From: Pseudomonadota bacterium
Lineage (GTDB): Bacteria > Pseudomonadota > Alphaproteobacteria > Caulobacterales > Aquidulcibacteraceae
Assembly: GCA_016195245.1 (NCBI GenBank)
Contig: JACQAC010000041.1
Coordinates: 1-39,615, forward strand
Direction: 5' to 3'
Length of the DNA stretch: 39,615 nt
Under the pieces are notes generated by a model, which searched no databases, was not told the origin of the DNA, and worked only from the letters and a program-made list of their open reading frames with translations. Positions 1 to 10,300 of this stretch are shown here, piece after piece (the stretch's first letter is position 1; each line of letters starts with the position of its first letter). Position numbers and translations under genes: made by a program.

Positions 1-1179
1 GGCCGCGACCGCGCGTTTGCACGGGCGATGGCGACAACCGTACTGCGCCGATTGGGCGGTCTCGACGCGATCATTGCACAATTCCTAGAGCGACCCCTCC
101 CCGAAACCGCCGCGCACGGACGCGCCATGTTGCGTGTTGGCGCGGCGCAATTGCTGCTCATGGATACGCCGCCGCATGCGGCGGTCGGCGAGACGGTTGA
201 AGCGGCGAGCATGCTGCGGAAATCGGCAGGCTTCGCGAAGCTGATCAACGCTGTGCTGCGCAAAGTGGCGCGCGACGGCGTCACTCTACTTGCGGCGCAA
301 TCGCCAGGAACGGATTTGCCGGCCTGGCTATACACGCGCTGGCGCGCGACCTACGGCGAGGCAACGGCAGCAGCGATCGCTCGCGCATTGCAGCATGAAG
401 CGCCGCTCGATGTGAGCGTCAGAGGCGACGCCAGAGATTGGCCGCAAAGCCTGGGTGGAGCGCTTACGCCAACCGGCTCAATACGCTTGGCAGAAGGCGG
501 CGGCATCGACGCTCTGCCAGGCTTCGCCGAGGGCGAATGGTGGGTGCAGGATGCGGCGGCGGCGTTGCCGGCCCGATTGCTCGGCGATGTGCAGGGCAAG
601 GCGGTGCTGGATTTGTGCGCGGCGCCCGGCGGCAAGACACTTCAGCTCGCGGCGGCGGGCGCGCGCATGACAGCCGTGGACCGGTCGGCGGAGCGATTGG
701 AGCGCTTGCGCGAAAATCTCGCTCGGACACGGCTCGAAGCAACCGTCGTCACGCGCGATGCGCTTAGCCTAAAGATCAAAGAGCCCTTCGATGCCGTGCT
801 GCTCGATGCGCCGTGTTCATCGACGGGGACGCTGCGCCGTCATCCAGATGTCGCGTGGCTGCGGCGGCCGAGCGACATTCAAAGCTTGGCCGACCTGCAG
901 AGGCGGTTGTTGGCGCACGCCGCGACAATGGTGAAGCCGGGCGGAATATTGGTTTACGCCGTCTGCTCGCTCGAGCCGGAAGAAGGCCCGGCGATCGCGG
1001 AGCAGGCGCTGAAGAGCGGCGCCTGGACACACGCGCCGGTTTCGTGCGGCGAAATCCCGGGTGCAGACGCGTTCGTCACAGCCGAGGGCGATCTTCGCAC
1101 TCTGCCTTCATACTGGCCAGAGATCGGTGGACTTGACGGATTCTATGTGGCCCGGCTTCGCCGCTCCTCCGCCACTTGA
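1..1179 (+). CDS. rsmB: RsmB-type 16S rRNA (cytosine-C5) methyltransferase, 5' end outside window
   Basis: Frame is open from base 1 (GRDRAFARAMATTVLRRLGG...). NusB-like N-terminal domain, SAM motif VLDLCAAPGGKT, catalytic motifs DAPCSSTGTLRRHPD and VYAVCSLEPEEG. Confidence 0.92.
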   Translation, partial: GRDRAFARAMATTVLRRLGGLDAIIAQFLERPLPETAAHGRAMLRVGAAQLLLMDTPPHAAVGETVEAASMLRKSAGFAKLINAVLRKVARDGVTLLAAQSPGTDLPAWLYTRWRATYGEATAAAIARALQHEAPLDVSVRGDARDWPQSLGGALTPTGSIRLAEGGGIDALPGFAEGEWWVQDAAAALPARLLGDVQGKAVLDLCAAPGGKTLQLAAAGARMTAVDRSAERLERLRENLARTRLEATVVTRDALSLKIKEPFDAVLLDAPCSSTGTLRRHPDVAWLRRPSDIQSLADLQRRLLAHAATMVKPGGILVYAVCSLEPEEGPAIAEQALKSGAWTHAPVSCGEIPGADAFVTAEGDLRTLPSYWPEIGGLDGFYVARLRRSSAT

Positions 1180-1254
1180 TGATGCGCCGACCCCGGTGGC
1201 GGTAGGACCATTCAAGCCATTGCTTCGCCGCGCCCCGACCGCTAGCTAAGCCCC

Positions 1255-1917
1255 ATGGGCCGAACGCTGATTGCTCCTTCGATCCTGGCGGCCGATTTCG
1301 CAAAGCTGGGTGAGGAAGTTCGCGCTGCGGAAGCGGCGGGCGCCGACATGATCCATGTCGACGTGATGGATGGCCATTTCGTGCCTAACATCTCGATCGG
1401 GCCGGCCGTCGTGAAGGCGATCCGCCCGCACACCAAGCTGCCCCTCGACGTGCATTTGATGATCTCGCCGGTCGATCCCTACATCGACGATTTCCGCAAG
1501 GCGGGCGCCGACATCATCACTGTGCATCCTGAAGCGGGGCCACACGTGCATCGCACGTTGCAAGCGGTGAAAGCGTCTGGCGCGAAGGCCGGCCTGTCGC
1601 TCAATCCAGGTACGCCGGTTGATGCGCTGGATCATGTCATCGATCTCCTCGACCTGGTGCTGATCATGAGCGTCAATCCCGGCTTCGGTGGGCAAAGCTT
1701 CATTGAAGGCGTGCTGCCGAAGATCGAAGCGGTGCGGAAACGGATAGATGCGACCGGGCGCGACATCATTCTGGAAGTCGATGGCGGCGTGAACGCCAAG
1801 ACGGCGCCGCGCGTGATCGCGGCGGGCGCGACGGCTCTGGTGGCGGGCACCGCCGTGTTCGCGGGCGATCCGTCCGCTTACGCGGACAATATCCGAAAGC
1901 TTAGAAGTCCGGCCTGA
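1255..1917 (+). CDS. rpe: Ribulose-phosphate 3-epimerase
   Basis: [56 protein letters not shown] motifs; 220 aa. Confidence 0.97.
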   Translation: MGRTLIAPSILAADFAKLGEEVRAAEAAGADMIHVDVMDGHFVPNISIGPAVVKAIRPHTKLPLDVHLMISPVDPYIDDFRKAGADIITVHPEAGPHVHRTLQAVKASGAKAGLSLNPGTPVDALDHVIDLLDLVLIMSVNPGFGGQSFIEGVLPKIEAVRKRIDATGRDIILEVDGGVNAKTAPRVIAAGATALVAGTAVFAGDPSAYADNIRKLRSPA

Positions 1918-3602
1918 TGTCTAACGCGGCGCCGGTCTCCCCTCCCCGCCGTCCGCAACGGCCAGCCTCAGCCAACGACAGCTGGCGCGCCAACCCGTTT
2001 CATCGCATGCGCCTGGGTGAAGCGTCTTTCGAACGCATCGAGCGCTACGGCAATGATCCGCGCGTCGGCGATCGTGAGCGTGGGCGCGAGATCGGGCGCG
2101 GCGTCTGGCGCATCGCAGCGGAGCGGTTGCCCAGCGAACAAGCCAATCCGTGGACGGCAACGCAGCCGTCTCGCCATTTTACAGCGCGGTTGCATGCGTT
2201 CTCATGGTTGATCGATTTGGCGGCGGTCGGACCATCAGCGGATCTGCGCATCGCCGATCTCGTCGACATGTGGGTCGAGGTGTTCGGCGAGTGGGACGAT
2301 CTTGCTTGGGATCCCGAACTCACAGCGGAGCGCCTGTTTGCGTGGCTAACTTGGGGACGCGCGGCGTTCGAGCGTGGCGACCCGGCGCAGCGCGATGCCT
2401 TGATGCGTTCCGCGGCGCGGCAAGCACGCTTGCTGATGCTAGCCCACAGCGAGTTGAGCGAGCGTCATTTGGGCTCGATCAAAGCCGGGGCTGCGCTGGT
2501 GCTTGCAGCAGCCGCCGGATTCCCGGAAGCCGAGCGCTTGATAGAGCAAGGCGAGGAATTGCTGATCGAGGCCTGCGCCAAGCAATTTCTGCCGGATGGC
2601 GGCCACCTCTCGCGCTCACCCGAGGCATTGGCGGAGACGCTCTACGACTTGGTGGCGGTGCATGATGCCTACGCCGAACCGCCGCAACCCATTTCCGACG
2701 CCATCGGCAAACTCTCGAACATGCTGCGCATGCTGCGGCTCGGCGATGGCGGGGTGGCATGTTTTCACGGCGGCTCGGAAGGGTCGGCGGCTTCCATTGA
2801 GTCCGTGCTCTCGCGCGCTGGCGGCGAGGTTCGCAGCTTCCAGTTCGGCAATCACTCGGCGTTTCAACGTTTGGAAGCCGGGCCGCTACGGGCGGTGTTC
2901 GATGTTGGCGGCGCGCCGCCGCTCGCTTATTCCGAGCGCGCGCACGCGAGCGCTCTATCGTTCGAACTTTCGAGTGAAAGCGAACGGCTAATTGTCAATG
3001 TGGGCGCGGCGCGCGAACTGGAGCCCGCCGGCCGCATGGCGGCACGCGCCACCAATGCGCACTCGACGTTGGTGTTGGATGATGCGCTCTCCGCGACGTT
3101 CGAGGAATCGCGGCGCAAAGGCCCGGCGCGTTTGGTTGGTCCGACACTCGACGACGTGCGCCGCTCCTCGGATGAAAACGGTATCACCGTGCAGGGCCGC
3201 CATGACGGCTATCGTGAGCGCTTCGGGCTGTTGCACCGGCGCTATTTATTTGTGGATCACGAAGGCAAGAACTTGCGCGGCATCGACGAACTGATCCGCC
3301 CTACTCGTGAGAAGCGAACGCTCTCCAAGACGCCCATCCCCTACGTGGCGCGCTTCCATCTGCATCCGAGCGTGCGCGCCCGCATTGTCGAACACCAAAT
3401 GGCGCTGCTTGAAACGCCAGGCGGACAGCGTTGGCGATTACGCACCGACGCGCCGGCCATTAATATCGAGCCTTCGATCTATTGGGGCGGCGCCATTGTC
3501 CCGCAGGAAAGCCTACAAATCGTCCTCAGCGGAGAGGCAGATCCGATGGGGCACGGCCTCGCGCCGCCCAATCGCATCCGCTGGGCGCTGGCGCGGACCT
3601 GA
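1917..3602 (+). CDS. Heparinase II/III family protein
   Basis: 561 aa; overlaps the rpe stop as TGATG. C-terminal HxGS...H/RxG heparinase-II/III-like region (CFHGGSEGS..., [28 protein letters not shown]). Confidence 0.85.
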   Translation: MSNAAPVSPPRRPQRPASANDSWRANPFHRMRLGEASFERIERYGNDPRVGDRERGREIGRGVWRIAAERLPSEQANPWTATQPSRHFTARLHAFSWLIDLAAVGPSADLRIADLVDMWVEVFGEWDDLAWDPELTAERLFAWLTWGRAAFERGDPAQRDALMRSAARQARLLMLAHSELSERHLGSIKAGAALVLAAAAGFPEAERLIEQGEELLIEACAKQFLPDGGHLSRSPEALAETLYDLVAVHDAYAEPPQPISDAIGKLSNMLRMLRLGDGGVACFHGGSEGSAASIESVLSRAGGEVRSFQFGNHSAFQRLEAGPLRAVFDVGGAPPLAYSERAHASALSFELSSESERLIVNVGAARELEPAGRMAARATNAHSTLVLDDALSATFEESRRKGPARLVGPTLDDVRRSSDENGITVQGRHDGYRERFGLLHRRYLFVDHEGKNLRGIDELIRPTREKRTLSKTPIPYVARFHLHPSVRARIVEHQMALLETPGGQRWRLRTDAPAINIEPSIYWGGAIVPQESLQIVLSGEADPMGHGLAPPNRIRWALART

Positions 3603-3646
3603 ATCCAGCGCGCCGCATTGACCGGGGCGCGACTCATCCCCAAGCA

Positions 3647-5239
3647 ATGCCCATGACAGACATCCTCCCTATCAAGCGCGCTCTTATTTCGGTCTCGGAC
3701 AAAACTGGCCTGATTGATCATGTGAAGACGCTGGCGGGGCTCGGCGCGAAGCTGGTTTCCACTGGCGGTACTCATAAGGCCATCGCCGAGGCGGGCTTCA
3801 CAGTCGAGGACGTCTCCAGCGTCACCGGCTTTCCGGAAATGATGGATGGGCGCGTGAAAACGCTGCACCCGAAGGTGCATGGCGGCTTGCTGGCGTTGCG
3901 CGACGACAAGGAACACGCGAAAGCGCTGAAGGACCACAACATCGGCACCTTCGATGTGCTCTACGTAAATCTTTATCCGTTCGAAGCTACCGTGGCGCGC
4001 GGCGCGGATTTCGACACCTGCATTGAAAACATCGACATCGGCGGCCCCGCGATGATCCGCGCCGCAGCGAAAAATTACGGCTTCGTCGCCGTCGCCACCG
4101 ACGCGGACGACATGGCGGCAATCCTCGAAGAAGCAAAGACGCACGGCGGCACCACGCTGGCGCTGCGCAAACGCCTTTCGGCAAAGGCCTTCGCCCGTAC
4201 CGGCGCCTACGATGCAGCCATCTCGACGTGGTTCGCCGATCAGCTCGAAGACAGAACGCCGACTTGGCGCGCCGTCGGCGGCAATCTGAAGCAGAGCCTG
4301 CGCTACGGCGAAAACCCGCACCAGCACGCGGCCTTCTACACCAATGCCGAAAAGCGTTTCGGCATTTCGACAGCGCGACAGCTGCAAGGCAAAGAGCTGA
4401 GCTACAACAATCTGAATGATACCGACGCCGCTTATGAATTGGTGGCGGAATTCGATCCGAAGGACTCCGCTGCGGTCGCGATCATCAAGCACGCCAATCC
4501 GTGCGGTGTTGCGCTCGGTGGCAGCCTGATCGAGGCATACACGCGTGCGCTGGCCTGCGACCCGACCTCGGCGTTCGGCGGTGTCGTCGCCGTCAACCAG
4601 AAACTCGACAGAGCCGCCGCGCAAGCGATCACCGACATCTTCACCGAAGTCGTCATCGCACCCGACGCCGATGAAGACGCCATCGCGGTGTTTGCAAAGA
4701 AGAAGAATCTGCGCCTGCTGCTTGTGGGCGGCTTACCCGATCCCGGCGCGCCAAGCCTCTACGTGAAGACAGTCGCCGGCGGCTTCCTGGCGCAAAGCCG
4801 CGACAATGGCCGCATTGCGGCGGCGGACTTGAAAATCGTCACCAAGAAAAAGCCGACAGAAGCGCAAATTCGCGACATGCTGTTTGCGTTCCGTGTGGCT
4901 AAGCATGTGAAGTCCAACGCCATAGTTTACGCGAAGAATGGCGCAACGGCGGGCATCGGCGCAGGACAAATGAGCCGCGTGGACTCTGCGCGGCTGGCGC
5001 GCCTCAAGGCCGAAGATGCGGCGCACGCGGCGGGTTGGAGTGATCCGATGACAGTGGGTTCGGTGTGCGCGTCTGACGCCTTCTTCCCCTTCCCCGACGG
5101 CCTCTTGCAAGCCGCGCAAGCGGGCTCGACGGCGGTGATCCAACCGGGCGGCTCAATCCGCGACGACGAAGTGATCAAAGCCGCAGACGACGCGGAACTC
5201 GCCATGGTGTTCACTGGCATGCGCCACTTCCGGCATTGA
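3647..5239 (+). CDS. purH: Bifunctional AICAR formyltransferase/IMP cyclohydrolase; start could also be 3653
   Basis: [81 protein letters not shown]. The ORF track extends upstream without similarity. Confidence 0.97.
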   Translation: MPMTDILPIKRALISVSDKTGLIDHVKTLAGLGAKLVSTGGTHKAIAEAGFTVEDVSSVTGFPEMMDGRVKTLHPKVHGGLLALRDDKEHAKALKDHNIGTFDVLYVNLYPFEATVARGADFDTCIENIDIGGPAMIRAAAKNYGFVAVATDADDMAAILEEAKTHGGTTLALRKRLSAKAFARTGAYDAAISTWFADQLEDRTPTWRAVGGNLKQSLRYGENPHQHAAFYTNAEKRFGISTARQLQGKELSYNNLNDTDAAYELVAEFDPKDSAAVAIIKHANPCGVALGGSLIEAYTRALACDPTSAFGGVVAVNQKLDRAAAQAITDIFTEVVIAPDADEDAIAVFAKKKNLRLLLVGGLPDPGAPSLYVKTVAGGFLAQSRDNGRIAAADLKIVTKKKPTEAQIRDMLFAFRVAKHVKSNAIVYAKNGATAGIGAGQMSRVDSARLARLKAEDAAHAAGWSDPMTVGSVCASDAFFPFPDGLLQAAQAGSTAVIQPGGSIRDDEVIKAADDAELAMVFTGMRHFRH

Positions 5240-6036
5240 TCATGGACGCGCCGCAGCGCTTCGATTTCCGTCTGTCGTCAGATCCGCGCACGCTTGAGGC
5301 TCGCGCGGATTGGCTCGCGCCGCACCTGCATGTCACCAGGCCCGAGGGTTCAGGTCCGTTTCCGGTCCTCCTCATGCTGCATGGCTGCGGCGGACCACGC
5401 CCCTTCCAGCGCGAGATCGCGACTTTGATGGCGGACGCCGGCGCCGCTGCGGTGGAAATAGATTCCTTTGCGCCCCGCGGCATCGATCGCGCGGCGGCCT
5501 ACGCCACCGTCTGCACCGGCGCGCGGTTGCGCGGGCGCGAGCGCGCGGGAGACTTGTACGCGGCAATCGCCTGGGTGCGCCGACAAGAATGGGCTGATCC
5601 AAGCCGCATAATCGGCGCCGGTTGGAGCCATGGCGCCTGGACGATCATGGACGCTCTCTCGTTGCGTGCCGGCGACGAGATGCGCCGAGCCACCGGACTT
5701 CACGACTTGAACCGCGAACCACTCGAGGGCTTGGCGGGCACATTTCTGGTGTATCCCTACGCCGGTCCGACCAGCTTCGCTGGTCGCCGCGCGTGGCGAA
5801 TTACGCCTCGGAGTTTGGCCATCACTGCTGGGCGCGATGTGGTGGTGGGCTATACCCGCCCACGCGCCGCGCTGAACCGGCTCTGTGACAACGGCGCGCT
5901 CATTGAGCTTGTGCATTTCGAAAATGCAACCCACGCCTTCGAAGACAGAGAGACCGGCGATCTCTTAGTGCGCTACGACGCGGAAGCCACCGCGCGCGAA
6001 CACGCATTGTTGCGCGAATTTATCAACGGCTGCTAA
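5236..6036 (+). CDS. Dienelactone hydrolase / alpha-beta hydrolase family protein; ATG alternative at 5242
   Basis: [13 protein letters not shown], nucleophile-elbow-like [24 protein letters not shown]. Confidence 0.8.
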   Translation: MIMDAPQRFDFRLSSDPRTLEARADWLAPHLHVTRPEGSGPFPVLLMLHGCGGPRPFQREIATLMADAGAAAVEIDSFAPRGIDRAAAYATVCTGARLRGRERAGDLYAAIAWVRRQEWADPSRIIGAGWSHGAWTIMDALSLRAGDEMRRATGLHDLNREPLEGLAGTFLVYPYAGPTSFAGRRAWRITPRSLAITAGRDVVVGYTRPRAALNRLCDNGALIELVHFENATHAFEDRETGDLLVRYDAEATAREHALLREFINGC

Positions 6037-7088
6037 CGCAGCGAGGCGTTGATCTTGTCGAGCGCGCTAACGGGTGGAATGAGTTCGACGTCCTGTAGCT
6101 TGTTGAGTGGCGTGGCCACTGTGTTCAGGCTGTCGTGCAAGTCGCTCGCACCAGGATCAACGAACAGAAGGCCGGTGACGATTTCACCTTCCGCCGCCTT
6201 GCGGCTGAGATAGCCCATGGCGGCGTGACGGTCGGTTGAGTCGTAATCGTCCTCTAGCTTGCGCAGACGAAGGACCGAGCCGTCGTGTTGGCGCACTTCT
6301 TTCAGCTCGCCCGGCGCGTAATCGGCATGGATCGGCGCGCGTGGGCTAATCACGTCGAGACGGTTCACGGCGTCGTTGTGCTCACGCACATAGTCGAAGC
6401 TCTTGGTCGAGCCGACGTGATTGTTGAACGCCACGCAGGGGCTGATCACGTCGAGGATCGCCGTGCCCTTGTGGCTGAGCGCCCCTTTGATCAGCGGCAC
6501 CAATTGCGTCTTATCGCCGGAGAACGAGCGGCCGACATAAGTCGCGCCGAGTTGCAGCGCCAACATCACGAGATCGATCGGGCTGTCTTTGTTCTCCGCG
6601 CCCTTCTTGGCTTTTGAGCCCTTATCGGACGTGGCAGAGAACTGGCCTTTGGTGAGGCCGTACACGCCGTTGTTCTCAACGATGTACGTCATGTTCACGC
6701 CGCGCCGCACCGAGTGCGCGAATTGACCGAGGCCGATCGAGGCGCTGTCGCCGTCGCCCGATACGCCGAGATAGATCAAGTCTTTGGCGGCGATGTTTGC
6801 GCCGGTGAGAACCGATGGCATGCGGCCATGCACGGCGTTGAAGCCGTGCGCCGGGCTCACGAAATAATCCGGCGTCTTTGACGAACAGCCGATGCCCGAG
6901 AATTTTGCAAGCCGATGCGGCGCAAGATCGATCTCGAAGCACGCCTGAATGATCGAGGCGCTGATCGAGTCGTGTCCGCAGCCGGCGCAGAGGGTCGAGA
7001 TGCGGCCTTCGTAGTCGCGGCGGGTAAAGCCGAGCGCGTTCTTCTCAAGGGACGGGTGATGCAGCGAAGGTTTGGCGATGTAGGTCAT
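6033..7088 (-). CDS. korB: 2-oxoacid:ferredoxin oxidoreductase subunit beta (KorB-like)
   Basis: LCAGCGHDSIS, GIGCSSKTPDYF, GDGDSASIGLGQF (TPP-binding region), ISPCVAFNNH. Confidence 0.92.
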   Translation of the reverse strand: MTYIAKPSLHHPSLEKNALGFTRRDYEGRISTLCAGCGHDSISASIIQACFEIDLAPHRLAKFSGIGCSSKTPDYFVSPAHGFNAVHGRMPSVLTGANIAAKDLIYLGVSGDGDSASIGLGQFAHSVRRGVNMTYIVENNGVYGLTKGQFSATSDKGSKAKKGAENKDSPIDLVMLALQLGATYVGRSFSGDKTQLVPLIKGALSHKGTAILDVISPCVAFNNHVGSTKSFDYVREHNDAVNRLDVISPRAPIHADYAPGELKEVRQHDGSVLRLRKLEDDYDSTDRHAAMGYLSRKAAEGEIVTGLLFVDPGASDLHDSLNTVATPLNKLQDVELIPPVSALDKINASLR

Positions 7089-8920
7089 TTTGCTTTTTCC
7101 GGCATCGCGGAGGCTTGGCCGCTCTTGAGTTTGTCCGCGATGGCGCGGGTGATGAAGCGCGCCGTGATCGGGGTGCCATCGAAGTGCAGGATCGAGACAA
7201 GCCGCGCTGGGTGGACGCCGCCTTCGTTGACCAGAAGCGACTTCAGTTGCCCGTCACGGTTCTGCTCGACGACGAACACTTGTTCGTGCGCGCGGATGAA
7301 CTCGAACACCTCATCCGCAAACGGGAAGGCGCGGACGCGCAGCGCGTTGAGATGGACGCCGTCCTTCTCCAACGCAGCCAACGCCTCGGCCATCGCCGGA
7401 TCGGTGGAACCCATATAGATCACGCCGTCTGGCGTGCGGCGCTTGGCGTCGCGGCGGATTGGCGCCGGCACATGGGATTTCATGGTCTCCCATTTGCGCA
7501 AGAGGCGGTTCATGCCGTCCGTGTAGTCGTCGCCCTTCTCGCTGTAGCGCGCATAGCGATCATGGCTGGAGCCACGCGTGAAGTAGCTGCCCTTGGTCGG
7601 GTGCGTGCCGGGATAAGTCCGATATGGCACGGCGTCGCCATCAACATCGAGGTAACGGCCGAATTCCTTGCCGGCTTCCAGCTCGTCGTAGGTGATCACC
7701 TTGCCGCGATTGAGCTTACGGCCATCTTCCCACCTGAACGGCTCGGTCAGCCATTCTTGCATGCCGATATCGAGCTCGAGCATGACGAAGATGGTGGTCT
7801 GGAAGAAGTCCGCCAGATCGAAAGCCTGCGCCCCGAACTCGAAGGCTTCGGTCGGGTTGGCGGGAAAGAGCATCGGATGCTTGGTGTCGCCGTGTGACGC
7901 GTAGGCGGCGGAGAGCAAGTCCGATTGCTGCGTGCGGGTGGGCATACCGGTCGATGGGCCGCCGCGCTGCACATCGAAGATCACAGCGGGAATCTCGGCA
8001 TAGTAGGAGAAACCCACGAATTCCTGCATCAACGAGACACCAGGACCGGAGGTGCAGGTGAACGAGCGCGCGCCCGCCCAGCCCGCGCCCATCACCATGC
8101 CAATCGAGGCGATCTCGTCTTCCGCCTGCACGATGCCATAGCGGGCTTTTCCGTCGGCTTCGGTGCGCAGCTGGCGGCAATACTTCTGGAAAGACTCCGC
8201 CAGCGAGGTGGATGGCGTGATTGGATACCAAGCGCAGAACGTCGCGCCGCCGAATACGGCGCCGAGCGCCGCAGCGTCATTGCCTTCGACAAAAATGCGG
8301 TCGCCGACCTTATCGGACTTCTTCACCTGCAAGCCAATCGGCGCCAGGTGCTTCTCGGCATAAGAACGGCCAAGCTCGAAAGCCTTGAAGTTGGCGCTAA
8401 TCAGCTTCTCCTTGCCCTTGAAATCCTCGGTCAAGAGTTGTTTCACCAACTCCGGGTCGATACCCAAGAGCTGCGCCAGCACGCCGACATAACAGATGTT
8501 CTTGAACAACTGCCTTTCGCGCGGAACCGCGAAATCGGCGGCGATGAGGTCCGTCAGCGGCGCGCCTATGAGAGTTATGTCGCTCCGAAATTTGTTGGCA
8601 GGCAGCGGTTTCGAGGAATCGTAAAGCAGGTAGCCGCCGGATGCGATTTCCTTGACGTCGCCGTCCCAGGTCTGCGGGTTCATCGCCACGGCCAGATCGA
8701 CGCCGCCGCGGCGGCCGAGCCAGCCCTCCCCCGAGACGCGCACCTCGTACCAGGTCGGGAGGCCTTGGATGTTGGACGGGAAGATATTCTTGGCGGCCAC
8801 CGGCACGCCCATCCGCAAAATGACCTTAGCGAACAAACCGTTGGCGCTCGCCGACCCCGAGCCATTCACATTGGCGAATTTGACGACGAAATCGTTCGTG
8901 GCGGTTAGCGGCTTCGACAT
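7085..8920 (-). CDS. korA: 2-oxoacid:acceptor oxidoreductase subunit alpha, with fused N-terminal gamma domain (KorA-like)
   Basis: N-terminal gamma-like region (VNGSGSASANGLFAKVILRMGVPVAAKNIFPSNIQGLPTWYEVRVS), then alpha domain (GNDAAALGAVFGGATFCAWYPITPSTSLAE, TSGPGVSLMQEFVG, QRGGPSTGMPTRTQQSDL). ATGA overlap with korB. Confidence 0.92.
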   Translation of the reverse strand: MSKPLTATNDFVVKFANVNGSGSASANGLFAKVILRMGVPVAAKNIFPSNIQGLPTWYEVRVSGEGWLGRRGGVDLAVAMNPQTWDGDVKEIASGGYLLYDSSKPLPANKFRSDITLIGAPLTDLIAADFAVPRERQLFKNICYVGVLAQLLGIDPELVKQLLTEDFKGKEKLISANFKAFELGRSYAEKHLAPIGLQVKKSDKVGDRIFVEGNDAAALGAVFGGATFCAWYPITPSTSLAESFQKYCRQLRTEADGKARYGIVQAEDEIASIGMVMGAGWAGARSFTCTSGPGVSLMQEFVGFSYYAEIPAVIFDVQRGGPSTGMPTRTQQSDLLSAAYASHGDTKHPMLFPANPTEAFEFGAQAFDLADFFQTTIFVMLELDIGMQEWLTEPFRWEDGRKLNRGKVITYDELEAGKEFGRYLDVDGDAVPYRTYPGTHPTKGSYFTRGSSHDRYARYSEKGDDYTDGMNRLLRKWETMKSHVPAPIRRDAKRRTPDGVIYMGSTDPAMAEALAALEKDGVHLNALRVRAFPFADEVFEFIRAHEQVFVVEQNRDGQLKSLLVNEGGVHPARLVSILHFDGTPITARFITRAIADKLKSGQASAMPEKAK

Positions 8921-9015
8921 CAGCGGTTTTTGGCCTTCCTGCGGCCGGCGGCTTTACTGCCCCGGGGCCTGCCCTCTTACCGGCTTCGTTGCTGCAAATG
9001 AAGCCTGACATGGGG

Positions 9016-9759
9016 CTAGAGCTCACGGTGGGGCGCAGGGCGCTTCTGGCGCGTGGCCGGTGGCGGGTGCGGGCCGCTCAAGACCAGCGCCGCATTGTCG
9101 TACGGCCGGCGGTAACGGTCTAAGCGGTCGAAGCTGATGGTGCGATAGCCTCGAACGGGCTCCACCACGACGAAGCGATGTGCGTCGTAGCCGGCGACGA
9201 CGACATAATGACTCACCATCCCGAGATGGGTCTGCTCAAGCGTCCAGCCAACGCGGCCGACCAGAGTGCGTGAGACCAAGCCAACGACGGGCGCATCTTC
9301 TGCCGGCGCACGCCGGTCAGCCACGAAAATGGCCGGCACGAGCACAGGCGCCAAGACGGGGCGCCCGTGCTCCAGTTCTTGGATGATGCCGGCACGATCT
9401 AAACGCACGGCGTTTCCCGCCAACCCATGAGCTCGCGCGAGCGTCAGCAATTCATTCAGATTGTAGCCGCGTGGATCGGCAGGCGGCGTGGCGGCGTAGA
9501 TCGCCTGCCCGTTTACGGCGCCAGCGCTTCGCCAGTAGTTGACGATACTGGCGAGCGCGTTGGCGCCGCACGATTGCTGTTCCCGCTGCTGATCATGCAC
9601 CACCGGCAGAACGAGACCGTTCTCCCGGAACGAGCGGTGCGAGGATTCGAAGCTGTTGTTGGCGCTGTTCTGAGCGAATGCATCGATGGTCGGCGTAGGC
9701 TGAGTCGCGCACCCGCCAAGACAAAGCGCCAACAACAGAAACCGCAGCGTCCGTGGCAT
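9016..9759 (-). CDS. Lipoprotein with C39-like papain-fold cysteine peptidase domain
   Basis: Start at 9759 (MPRTLRFLLLALCLGGC lipobox); Cys region QQREQQSCGANALASIVNYW; His region MVSHYVVVAGYDAHRFVVVEPVRGYRTISFDRL. Confidence 0.78.
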   Translation of the reverse strand: MPRTLRFLLLALCLGGCATQPTPTIDAFAQNSANNSFESSHRSFRENGLVLPVVHDQQREQQSCGANALASIVNYWRSAGAVNGQAIYAATPPADPRGYNLNELLTLARAHGLAGNAVRLDRAGIIQELEHGRPVLAPVLVPAIFVADRRAPAEDAPVVGLVSRTLVGRVGWTLEQTHLGMVSHYVVVAGYDAHRFVVVEPVRGYRTISFDRLDRYRRPYDNAALVLSGPHPPPATRQKRPAPHREL

Positions 9760-10082
9760 CAATTGGACGACACGGCGACAGCGATCACGACTAGCGCCAC
9801 CACACCGATGATCATCCAAGTGCGTGTGGACATATGGCCGCCATAGACGCGTTGCGCTTCCTCCTGCGTCATGACCTGCACATGGTAGCCCTGACGTTGC
9901 AGCTCCATGCCGCGAGCGGCTTGTTCGCTGCTCAGACCATAGCGCTGCAAGTCAGCTTGGCTGAAAGTTTGGGCTGGCGCCGAGCGAAAATGCGTTGCCG
10001 CGGTTTCCGCCGACGCCGTGGAGATGGCGACCTGGCTCAAGGCGAGCGACGCTGCCAATGCGAAATAGAATGGAGCTTTCAT
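9759..10082 (-). CDS. Small exported protein with Gly-Gly motif and hydrophobic C-terminal tail
   Basis: MKAPFYFALAASLALSQVAISTASA signal peptide; ...EEAQRVYGGHMSTRTWMIIGVVALVVIAVAVSSN tail. Stop overlaps the start of the C39-like gene (TGATG), so translational coupling is likely. Confidence 0.7.
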   Translation of the reverse strand: MKAPFYFALAASLALSQVAISTASAETAATHFRSAPAQTFSQADLQRYGLSSEQAARGMELQRQGYHVQVMTQEEAQRVYGGHMSTRTWMIIGVVALVVIAVAVSSN

Positions 10083-10300
10083 GGTCTTTCCCTTTGCAAA
10101 GGAATGCGAATGAGCGGCAGGATCACGTTCGGTGCGAGTGCGCGTCAGCCGTCCTATTGACGAAGCGCCGAGTCGACGCCCCGCAGATCGTTCCAACGCA
10201 ACCCGGCGCAACGGACCGCAATCCCAGTTCGTGGGCGGCAGAGCGTAAAGTACCCAACTCCCGGAAGGTTCCGGGTTACCACCGCGCAACAATGCGCTTT

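Noticed and set aside
351-2323. Many ORFs of 60-170 aa overlapping rsmB, rpe and the heparinase gene in other frames
   Set aside because: Arg/Ala/Pro-rich shadow ORFs expected in GC-rich DNA; they overlap well-supported genes and match no family.
3479-4624. 381-aa minus-strand ORF opposite purH
   Set aside because: Antisense shadow of the strongly conserved purH frame; sequence shows no recognisable domain.
7925-8908. 327-aa plus-strand ORF opposite korA
   Set aside because: Shadow ORF in high-GC coding DNA; korA is unambiguous on the other strand.
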